Shown here: positions 1 through 5,927 of the stretch, piece by piece
How positions within the stretch are numbered: position 1 is the first letter of the stretch
Layout of the letters: each line of letters opens with the position of its first letter
Source of the DNA: Butyricicoccus sp.
GTDB lineage: Bacteria; Bacillota; Clostridia; Oscillospirales; Butyricicoccaceae
DNA length: 12,906 nt
Assembly: GCA_020025885.1 (NCBI GenBank)
Contig: JAHHRJ010000049.1
Span: 1-12,906 of the forward strand
Direction of reading: 5' to 3'
The notes under the pieces: generated by a model
Databases searched by the model: none
Told to the model about the DNA's origin: nothing
What the model saw: the letters and a program-made list of their open reading frames with translations, nothing else
Translations under genes and position numbers: made by a program

Positions 1-74
1 TCTACCGGAACTGGCTCTGTATCTAGGGGGACTGGGTTCCCCTGGAAAGACTGTCGAAGTTCTTTTACAGTCTC
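1..74 (+). other. Structured stretch at the left edge, end of an upstream transcript
   Basis: No frame here gives a recognisable protein end. Two small stem-loops are visible: AGGGG (25-29) with CCCCT (39-43), and AGACTGT (48-54) with ACAGTCT (67-73). They run directly into the terminator at 75-103. This could be the 3' end of a small structured RNA or the 3' UTR of a gene lying left of the window. I cannot match it to a known RNA family; 6S RNA was considered but not supported. Confidence 0.3.
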
Positions 75-103
75 AAGAGAGACCTTTGGTCTCTCTTTCT
101 TTT
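75..103 (+). terminator. Intrinsic terminator of the upstream transcript
   Basis: A perfect 10-bp stem, AAGAGAGACC (75-84) with GGTCTCTCTT (88-97), has a 3-base TTT loop and runs into TTCTTTT. This ends whatever is transcribed from left of the window. Confidence 0.85.
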
Positions 104-113
104 GGTGTTCTAT

Positions 114-142
114 TTGGTGCGGTAAGTCCATATCCTTATAAT
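114..142 (+). promoter_or_regulatory. Sigma-A-type promoter for the DUF4830 gene
   Basis: The -10 is a perfect TATAAT (137-142). A weak -35, TTGGTG (114-119), lies 17 bp upstream. It sits just after the terminator and about 50 bases before the start codon, the expected place for the promoter of the DUF4830 gene. Confidence 0.7.
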
Positions 143-195
143 AAAAGGACACACAGAGCGGTGTGGTGATTCGACACAAATGGGAGGCATTGGAC

Positions 196-699
196 ATGGT
201 CATGTATACAACAAAATTAACCAAGCGCAAGATCGCAGTGGGGCTGATTACGCTATGTGCGGTGATCGTGGGCACGGGATGCTGGATCTTCGGGGGCAGA
301 GCAGATACTGCAAGTGCTGTGGCAGAAACCAGTATTTCCTGCAAGTTAAAGAATAATGAGGAACGTGTCGCCTTTTTGCGCGGTTATGGATGGGAAATCG
401 ATCCAAGTCCAGCGGCGGAACAAGAAGTGCGCATTCCAGATACGTTCGATGCGGCGTATGAGAGCTACAATGAACTGCAAAAAACGCAGGGACTCGATTT
501 AACCAAGTATCAGGGGCGCAAGTGCAAGCTGTATGTATACCGTGTGCAGAATGATCCGAGCGGAGAACAGGGGGTAACAGCGAACTTGGTCTTCTATCGA
601 GATCGTTTAATCGCGGCAGATATTTGTTCGGAAAATGCCGATGGGTTTGTGCGTGCGATTACGGACCGCTCCCCGAATGGGCAGCCAGAAGAAGAATAA
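196..699 (+). CDS. Membrane-anchored DUF4830 domain protein
   Basis: A 167-residue protein of unknown function. Residues 1-12 are positively charged (KLTKRK) and 13-32 are hydrophobic, giving an N-terminal membrane anchor or signal peptide. C29 follows VGTG, which is a poor lipobox, so a lipoprotein is unlikely. Residues about 54-157 resemble DUF4830: an EERVAFLRGYGWEI start, a central RIPDTFDAAYESYN segment and a late AADICSENADGF segment. The frame stays open upstream to a GTG at 163, but GGAGG at 183-187 is spaced 8 bases from ATG 196, which decides the start. It has its own promoter and a strong terminator overlapping its stop codon, so it is monocistronic. The domain probably lies outside the membrane. 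No enzymatic motif is visible. DUF4830 is assigned from memory of the family pattern. Confidence 0.8.
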   Translation: MVMYTTKLTKRKIAVGLITLCAVIVGTGCWIFGGRADTASAVAETSISCKLKNNEERVAFLRGYGWEIDPSPAAEQEVRIPDTFDAAYESYNELQKTQGLDLTKYQGRKCKLYVYRVQNDPSGEQGVTANLVFYRDRLIAADICSENADGFVRAITDRSPNGQPEEE

Positions 700-744
700 A
701 AGACAATCGCCCGAATTCAAGGAATTCGGGCGATTGTCTTTTTT
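698..744 (+). terminator. Very strong intrinsic terminator after the DUF4830 gene
   Basis: A perfect 21-bp inverted repeat (698-718 with 722-742) has a 3-base loop and ends in six T. The left arm starts within the TAA stop codon. The A-run on the left arm would make it work from the minus strand too, although no minus-strand gene is seen. Confidence 0.95.
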
Positions 745-945
745 GTATCAAAGTGTGCCAAAGCGTATGGACATATTGTTAGAAACAATTCATAAGAATT
801 TGTGCATTATTGTAAAGCTTCTTGCATGTTATTGTCAAAAACTGACAAGACAAGACGGAAAAAAACGGTTTTTTTTGCAAGACCTATTGTGCAAATTGCA
901 AAAAAGTGGTACGCTATGTTTAACTGAGAAAAAGGAGGGAGAGTC
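745..945 (+). promoter_or_regulatory. Intergenic region with weak promoter before rsuA
   Basis: No gene is seen in these 201 bases. A weak promoter candidate is TTGTGC (887-892), a 17-bp spacer and TACGCT (910-915). An A7-CGG-T8 tract (859-876) sits just upstream and may bend DNA or act as an UP-like element. Small dyads occur at 775-789 (ATTGTT/AACAAT), 832-848 (TTGTCA/TGACAA) and 890-900 (TGCAA-A-TTGCA). The last one overlaps the spacer and could be an operator. AAAGGAGG at 931-938 is the ribosome site for the ATG at 946. Confidence 0.4.
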
Positions 946-1677
946 ATGGCGCAGGAGCGCTTGGACAAAATGCTTGCTTCCCGGGGGGCAGGTTCGCGCA
1001 AGAAAGTGGGACAGCTGATTCGTGCAGGACGCGTGACGGTCAATGGGCAGCCCTGCCGAGATTCGGCGCGTAAAGTAAGCCCTGAGCAAGATGCCGTTTG
1101 TGTCATGGGAGTCCCGCTGCGTACAAGAAAAGAACGCTACTTTATGCTCAATAAACCAGCGGGTGTGATCTCTGCAACTGAGGATGTAGAGCAGAAAACC
1201 GTGCTGGAACTTTTTCCGGAATCTGAGCGGGCGGGGCTTGCACCGGTTGGGCGTTTGGATAAAGACACGCTAGGTCTGCTTTTGGTGACCGATGATGGGG
1301 CGCTCAATCATGCGCTTACGTCGCCGCGCCACCATGTGGACAAGCGATACCGTGCACTTGTTTCTGGAACACTGGCAGATGATGCGGCAGAACAGTTTCA
1401 ACGAGGGATCGAACTGCGGGATGGCACGAAATGCCTTCCGGCAGATTTGACTGTGCTGGAACAGCAGGCGGATGGATGCTTAGTAGTGGAAGTGGTTCTG
1501 CATGAGGGAAAGTATCATCAGGTGAAACGTATGATCGCGGCACTTGGCGGACATGTGGAACGTCTTGAGCGGCTTTCTATGGGACCGCTTGTGCTCGACC
1601 CTGCTTTGGAACAAGGCACATATCGGGAACTGACAGAAGCGGAAATTGAGACACTTTTTGTGGTGTGCAAAGGATGA
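946..1677 (+). CDS. rsuA: 16S rRNA pseudouridine(516) synthase, RsuA type
   Basis: A 243-residue pseudouridine synthase, close to the usual 230-250 residues. Residues 3-60 form an S4 RNA-binding domain (ERLDKMLASRGAGSR, then GRVTVNGQP). The catalytic domain follows: NKPAGVISAT (69-78), the active-site loop GRLDKDTLGLLL (102-113) with nucleophile D105, and KRYRALVSG (133-141). EGKYHQVKRM near the C-terminus is typical of RsuA rather than the RluB/RluE branches, so the target is probably U516 of 16S rRNA (E. coli numbering). The enzyme acts on the small subunit in the cytoplasm. AAAGGAGG lies 7 bases before the ATG. It stands alone between two gaps and appears separately transcribed. All catalytic residues are present. 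The family call is safe; the exact substrate is inferred. Confidence 0.93.
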   Translation: MAQERLDKMLASRGAGSRKKVGQLIRAGRVTVNGQPCRDSARKVSPEQDAVCVMGVPLRTRKERYFMLNKPAGVISATEDVEQKTVLELFPESERAGLAPVGRLDKDTLGLLLVTDDGALNHALTSPRHHVDKRYRALVSGTLADDAAEQFQRGIELRDGTKCLPADLTVLEQQADGCLVVEVVLHEGKYHQVKRMIAALGGHVERLERLSMGPLVLDPALEQGTYRELTEAEIETLFVVCKG

Positions 1678-1682
1678 GTTTT

Positions 1683-1707
1683 ATTCTAAAATACTATATT
1701 TCAGAAT
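1683..1707 (+). other. AT-rich hairpin after rsuA, doubtful terminator
   Basis: An 11-bp inverted repeat with one A/C mismatch (1683-1693 with 1697-1707) and a CTA loop lies 5 bases after the rsuA stop. It is AT-rich and no T-run follows, so at best it is a weak terminator or an mRNA 3'-end stabiliser. Confidence 0.3.
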
Positions 1708-1767
1708 GATTTGATAAAAAATAAACAAAAATTTTTCATAAATTTTGTGTAAAAATTGCTGAATCTG

Positions 1768-1776
1768 TGGTATAAT
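1768..1776 (+). promoter_or_regulatory. Extended -10 promoter for the regulator/ftsEX unit
   Basis: TGG-TATAAT (TATAAT at 1771-1776) is an extended -10 element. The hexamer 17 bp upstream, TGTAAA (1748-1753), is a poor -35, which fits an extended -10 promoter. Transcription from about 1783 gives a leader of about 107 bases before the ATG at 1890. The leader contains a small AAGAAA-TC-TTTCTT dyad (1797-1810). Confidence 0.7.
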
Positions 1777-1889
1777 TTCTTAAAATAGACGAAGATAAGA
1801 AATCTTTCTTGTATAGGATGCTCAAAGAATATAACACAGATGGCAGATGAAATTAAAGATGGATCTTCAAAAAAGGAAAGGTGATAGCT

Positions 1890-2981
1890 ATGGCTTCCAG
1901 ATTGTTCCAGTCGATTATTCTGCAAATGAAAGATACGGTAGACCGCACGATTGGTATTGTGGATGCAACAGGCGCTGTCGTTGCATGCACAGATTTGCCG
2001 CGCATTGGGGAAATGCGTGAGGATGCGGTAACAGAATTGGGATATGCAGGCGATATGGTCCGCTTTGGCGGATATACGTACCGCTCGGCGGCAGATCGAT
2101 CGACTCGCTTTGAGTATGCGGTATTCGTACAGGGCGAAGATGAACTGGCACGCTCCGTGTGCTCACTTGCTGCGGTTGCAATCAACAATATCAAGACCCT
2201 GTATGACGAAAAGCATGATAAGGCAACGTTTGTTAAGAATATCATTTTGGACAACATCCTGCCGGGTGATATTTATATCAAGTCGCGTGAGCTGCATTTC
2301 GGAAACGATGTACCGCGCGTTGTATTTCTTGTGCGCCAGCTCGAGCGCGTGGATATTGCGTCCATTGATGTTGTGTCTGGTCTGTTCCCGGACAAGCAGC
2401 ATGACTTTGTGCTGCATATCAGTGAGTCGGACATCGTTGTTGTTAAGGAAGTCAAGGCAAACTGCGAAGGCAAGGAGCTTGTTAAGATTGCAAAGCAGAT
2501 CGAAGAGGCACTGTCCTCTGAGCTTTTAGTCAAGAGCATTATTGGTATTGGCTCGATTTCTTCTCAGATGAAGGATATTGCAAAGTCCTTTAAGGAGGCG
2601 CAGATCGCAATTGAGGTCGGCGGTGTATTCGATACCGAGAAATCCATTGTCAACTTTGAAAACCTTGGCATTGGACGTCTGATCTATCAGCTGCCAACCA
2701 CACTTTGCGAAATGTTTCTGACAGAAGTATTCAAGCGTGGTTCCATCGAATCACTCGATCAGGAAACGCTGTTTACAATTCAGAAATTCTTTGAAAACAA
2801 TCTGAATGTATCGGAAACCTCGCGTAAGCTGTTTGTACACCGTAATACGCTTGTGTATCGACTGGAGAAAATCAAGAAGCTGACTGGACTCGATTTGCGT
2901 GAATTCGATCACGCGATCGTATTTAAGGTTGCGCTGATGGTACGCAAATACCTCACAAGCCGCGAACAGGGCAGCTTCTAA
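1890..2981 (+). CDS. CdaR/PucR-type transcriptional regulator
   Basis: A 363-residue regulator. The N-terminal part (about 3-100) resembles the sugar diacid recognition domain of CdaR: a long helix, then VDRTIGIVDATGAVVACTD and RIGEMREDAV, matching the VDRT...D..G.I...D..RIG pattern. The middle (about 130-250) is a GGDEF-like, non-catalytic region as in CdaR/PucR proteins. The C-terminus (about 300-352) is a PucR-type helix-turn-helix: NLNVSETSRKLFVHRNTLVYRLEKI. No transmembrane segment is visible, so it should be cytoplasmic. The frame is open from GTG 1881, but GGAAAGG (1874-1880) abuts that codon and sits 9 bases from ATG 1890, so ATG is chosen. There is no terminator before ftsE 103 bases downstream, so co-transcription with ftsEX is likely. 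Ligand and targets are unknown; autoregulation or control of ftsEX is inference. Confidence 0.85.
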   Translation: MASRLFQSIILQMKDTVDRTIGIVDATGAVVACTDLPRIGEMREDAVTELGYAGDMVRFGGYTYRSAADRSTRFEYAVFVQGEDELARSVCSLAAVAINNIKTLYDEKHDKATFVKNIILDNILPGDIYIKSRELHFGNDVPRVVFLVRQLERVDIASIDVVSGLFPDKQHDFVLHISESDIVVVKEVKANCEGKELVKIAKQIEEALSSELLVKSIIGIGSISSQMKDIAKSFKEAQIAIEVGGVFDTEKSIVNFENLGIGRLIYQLPTTLCEMFLTEVFKRGSIESLDQETLFTIQKFFENNLNVSETSRKLFVHRNTLVYRLEKIKKLTGLDLREFDHAIVFKVALMVRKYLTSREQGSF

Positions 2982-3084
2982 AATACCTGAAAAAATTCGT
3001 AATTCATTTCGGGATTGGGAACAAATCTGGAACGAATTACGTCTTAAGTAAGGTGTGTTCTGCGCTGAGGAGGGAACTGATACT
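2982..3084 (+). promoter_or_regulatory. Gap before ftsE with stem-loop and possible ECF-type promoter
   Basis: A stem CGTAATTC (2998-3005) / GAATTACG (3034-3041) encloses a smaller GATT/AATC stem. No T-run follows, so it is not a terminator. GGAAC (3018-3022) and CGTC (3040-3043) are 17 bases apart, resembling promoters of extracytoplasmic-function sigma factors. No good sigma-A promoter is seen. AGGAGG (3068-3073) is the ftsE ribosome site. Confidence 0.3.
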
Positions 3085-3780
3085 GTGATTAGCATGAAAG
3101 AGGCCAGCATGGTTTATGACAACGGCTGCCGCGCCCTCAACAAAGCTTCGTTCCGAATTGAGGAAGGCGAATTCGTTTTTCTCGTAGGTGCGTCTGGCTC
3201 GGGTAAATCAACGATCATTAAGATGCTGACCGCTGAGGTACGTCCGGTGGAAGGACGAGTCCTCGTGAACAACTTTAATATTGGAAAACTGAAAAAGCGC
3301 GAAGTTCCGTATCTGCGCCGTACACTCGGCGTTGTGTATCAAGACTTCCGCTTGATCGACAATAAATCAGTTTATGAAAATGTTGCTTTTGCAATGCGTG
3401 CCATTGGCGCGTCCGGCAAGACCATTCGTAAGCGCGTGCCTTATGTGCTTGAACTGGTTGGTCTGATCGGCAAGGAAGATTGCAAACCAGTTGAACTATC
3501 AGGCGGCGAGCAGCAGCGTGTTGCAATCGCACGTGCGCTTGTCAACAATCCGCGCCTAATCATCGCAGATGAGCCAACTGGTAACTTGGACCCAGAACGC
3601 TCCTTGGAGCTGATGGTCCTGTTTGAAAAGATCAATCAACTTGGTACGACGATCCTCATTGTCACCCATGAAAAAGAGCTTGTTGACCAGTTTGGCAAGC
3701 GCGTCATTGTGATTGATAAGGGCGAGGTCGCCAGTGACCAGACAGGTGGGTATTACACATATGAAGAAGAACCGAATTAG
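3085..3780 (+). CDS. ftsE: Cell division ABC transporter ATP-binding protein FtsE
   Basis: A 231-residue ABC ATPase of the usual FtsE length. It opens MISMKEASMVYDNG, as FtsE proteins do. It has Walker A GASGSGKST (35-43), Q-loop Q86 in VYQDFRLI, signature LSGGEQQRVAIARAL (from 138), Walker B LIIADEP (158-164) with catalytic E163, and switch H195. It binds ATP in the cytoplasm and works with FtsX to control peptidoglycan hydrolysis, not transport. The frame is open from 3055, but AGGAGG at 3068-3073 points to GTG 3085 (11-base spacing), and this start restores the standard N-terminus. The last 20 bases overlap ftsX, so the two are translationally coupled. All ATPase residues are intact. The call is secure; the GTG start is slightly less so. 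Confidence 0.96.
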   Translation: MISMKEASMVYDNGCRALNKASFRIEEGEFVFLVGASGSGKSTIIKMLTAEVRPVEGRVLVNNFNIGKLKKREVPYLRRTLGVVYQDFRLIDNKSVYENVAFAMRAIGASGKTIRKRVPYVLELVGLIGKEDCKPVELSGGEQQRVAIARALVNNPRLIIADEPTGNLDPERSLELMVLFEKINQLGTTILIVTHEKELVDQFGKRVIVIDKGEVASDQTGGYYTYEEEPN

Positions 3781-4660
3781 CAGTATCGGATTCTTCCTGG
3801 GGGAAGGATTCCGAAACATTTTTCTGCATGGCTTTATGAGCTTTGCGGCGGTCAGCGTCATCGTGGTCTGCCTGATTATTACGGGCACGACGGCGCTGGT
3901 CTCCCATAACATCAATTTAAACATCATAAAACTGCAAAACGAAAGTCAGATCATCATCTATATTGATGATGCATACACCGACGAACAGGCACGTGATCTG
4001 CATGGCACGATCATGCAGGTCGATAATGTGCAGGAGGCGGAATTCGAATCGCGTGATGTTGCGCTGGAAAATTATCGGAAACAGCTTGGTCCAAATGCAG
4101 ACCTGCTCGATGGATTCGATTCGGAAAACAATCCGCTGCGTGATGCATATCACATTACGATGAAAGATCCGTCCAAGGTCGTAGCGACCAAGGCGGCGCT
4201 CGAAAGTGTGGATGGCGTTGGCGCTGCAGTCGCAAATGAGGCTGTGGTTGCAAGACTGATCCAGATCCAGCGCATGTTTAAGGTCATTTCCTTTACGCTG
4301 GTGGTTGCACTGGGACTCATTTCCATCTTTATTATCGCAAACACAGTAAAGCTCGCAATGCTGGCACGCCGCCGCGAAATTTCTATCCAGAAAATGGTGG
4401 GTGCGACCAACTGGTTTATCCGCTGGCCGTTCATCATTGAAGGACTGGTGCTCGGTCTGATCGCGGGTGGTATTGCATTTGGTCTGGAATGGCTGCTGTA
4501 TGACCAGCTGACCGGTTTTATTGTTGGAAACTTGCCGCAGTTTACGATGGCAAAGTTTGAAGATTTGATGTATTTTGTATTGAGTGTCTTTGGCGCAGCA
4601 GGCATCGTTGTTGGTGTCTCTGGTTCGTCGCTGACAATTCGTAGATTTATGGACGTATAA
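3761..4660 (+). CDS. ftsX: Cell division membrane protein FtsX
   Basis: A 299-residue permease-like protein of typical Gram-positive FtsX length. The topology is classic: a basic cytoplasmic start (MKKNRISSIGFFLGEG), TM1 at about 25-48, a large extracellular loop (about 50-170) that binds the partner hydrolase, then TM2 (about 173-197), TM3 (about 223-244) and TM4 (about 268-290). The conserved cytoplasmic stretch RRREISIQKMVGATNWFIRWPF lies between TM2 and TM3 and contacts FtsE. ATG 3761 has AGGTGGG at 3744-3750 and lies inside the ftsE 3' end; the frame is open further upstream but has no better start. The extracellular loop is about 120 residues, the right size to engage a PcsB/CwlO-like coiled coil. 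The genes for two such hydrolases follow directly. Confidence 0.95.
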   Translation: MKKNRISSIGFFLGEGFRNIFLHGFMSFAAVSVIVVCLIITGTTALVSHNINLNIIKLQNESQIIIYIDDAYTDEQARDLHGTIMQVDNVQEAEFESRDVALENYRKQLGPNADLLDGFDSENNPLRDAYHITMKDPSKVVATKAALESVDGVGAAVANEAVVARLIQIQRMFKVISFTLVVALGLISIFIIANTVKLAMLARRREISIQKMVGATNWFIRWPFIIEGLVLGLIAGGIAFGLEWLLYDQLTGFIVGNLPQFTMAKFEDLMYFVLSVFGAAGIVVGVSGSSLTIRRFMDV

Positions 4661-4676
4661 GGGGATTTTATCTGCA

Positions 4677-5903
4677 ATGAGGAAAAAATTTGCAAAGAGG
4701 ATCACCGTGGCAAGCCTGCTGGCAGTAATGCTGGCAGGCGTCCTGTTTTCAAGCACGGGTGTGGAACAGACAGCAGAGGCAGCTTCGAAATCTCAGCTGA
4801 AGAGCCGCTTATCTGAGCTGAAAAGTGCACGCGCGGAGGCAAATGCCGCAGTTAAGGCACTGGAGGGACAAGCGGAAAAGTACAGCGAGAAGATTGCGGC
4901 GCTTGATTACCAAATTGAATCGACACGTGCCGAGCTGAATGCAACCAACCAGATCATTAAGACCCTGACGGGAGATATCACCAAAAAGGAAAAAGAGCTG
5001 GAAGAAACCATTGAAACACTGGACGAAAAGCAAGATCTATTTGCAACCCGCATTCGTGTGATGTACGAAAATGGAGAGACTTCTTATATGGAGGTGCTGC
5101 TCAATTCAAAAAGCTTTGGCGATATGCTGTCCAATATGGAAATCGTCAGCCAGATCATGGACTATGACAAACAGGTTGTACAGGAATATAAAGACCTGAA
5201 AGCCAGCATCGAGACGCAGAAGGCTTCCTTAGAATCTGATCGCAGCGACAAGAAAAACTATGCGCATAGCCTAGAACAGACCAAGAAGGAAATTGAATCT
5301 CAGAAAAAAGAGTACAAAACACTGAAGGCAAAGGTAGACAAAAATATTGCACTCAAAGAGGCTGAGGCGGCACGTATGCTCAAGGAGCAGGAGTCCATCA
5401 ACGCAGAAATTGAGGCGATCTCCAAGCGTGAAGCAGAAGCGGCAAAGAGACGCGCGAGCAGCTCATCTTCCTCTGGCGGTGGTTCTCATTCCGGCGGTGG
5501 TAAGGCGTACAGTGGTTCGCTCACATGGCCCTGCCCATCCTATAACCGCATCAGCTCGCCGTATGGCTACCGCACACACCCAATGACTGGCACACGTAAG
5601 CTGCACAAAGGAGTGGATATCTCATCTTCGAAGGGAAATCCTGTCATTGCAGCGGCATCTGGTACCGTTGTAAAGAGCTATTTTTCATCTTCCTATGGCA
5701 ATTATGTTGTAATCAGCCATGGTGGTGGTATGATGACAGCGTATGCACATATGACACGCCGTATGGTATCTGCTGGACAGCAAGTTTCCGCAGGACAGCA
5801 AGTTGGTACCGTTGGTTCTACCGGCAATTCAACAGGACCGCATCTGCACTTTGAAGTGTACATCAATGGCTCGACCACAAACCCGATGAATTATTTTAGT
5901 TAA
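4677..5903 (+). CDS. Secreted M23 peptidoglycan hydrolase with PcsB-like coiled coil (first copy)
   Basis: A 408-residue exported hydrolase. There is a signal peptide at 1-36 (basic KKFAKR, hydrophobic core, likely cleavage after TAEA). A long coiled coil spans about 37-255 and includes the conserved block LFATRIRVMYENGETSYMEV (from 121). A Ser/Gly linker (260-280) leads to a C-terminal LytM/M23 metallopeptidase domain (about 283-408). Zinc ligands H310, D314 and H391 and catalytic histidines H358 and H389 (HLHFE) are all present, so it should be an active endopeptidase, unlike the degenerate EnvC activator. It starts 16 bases after the ftsX stop with AAGGGGA as ribosome site. By analogy with PcsB, CwlO and RipC, FtsEX should activate it through the coiled coil to cut peptide crosslinks during division or elongation. 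It is paralogous to the next gene. Confidence 0.92.
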   Translation: MRKKFAKRITVASLLAVMLAGVLFSSTGVEQTAEAASKSQLKSRLSELKSARAEANAAVKALEGQAEKYSEKIAALDYQIESTRAELNATNQIIKTLTGDITKKEKELEETIETLDEKQDLFATRIRVMYENGETSYMEVLLNSKSFGDMLSNMEIVSQIMDYDKQVVQEYKDLKASIETQKASLESDRSDKKNYAHSLEQTKKEIESQKKEYKTLKAKVDKNIALKEAEAARMLKEQESINAEIEAISKREAEAAKRRASSSSSSGGGSHSGGGKAYSGSLTWPCPSYNRISSPYGYRTHPMTGTRKLHKGVDISSSKGNPVIAAASGTVVKSYFSSSYGNYVVISHGGGMMTAYAHMTRRMVSAGQQVSAGQQVGTVGSTGNSTGPHLHFEVYINGSTTNPMNYFS

Positions 5904-5927
5904 ACAAGCAAGGAGAGAATGTTTCCC

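Noticed and set aside
25..43. T-arm-like hairpin suggesting a tRNA or tmRNA end
   Set aside because: The loop GACTGGGTT does not match the T-loop consensus and no CCA end or acceptor stem is present.
1840..1884. A 14-codon leader frame (MADEIKDGSSKKER) ending just before the regulator start
   Set aside because: No ribosome site in front of its ATG and no regulatory codon run; too short to support.
3917..4756. A 279-codon minus-strand frame opposite ftsX
   Set aside because: Antisense shadow of ftsX with Cys/His/Asn-rich unnatural composition and no motif.
5769..5804. Tandem 18-base repeat encoding SAGQQV twice in the first hydrolase
   Set aside because: The paralogue has the same length here (VSVGDTVAAGEQIG), so this is convergence on the normal M23 strand pattern, not a repeat insertion.
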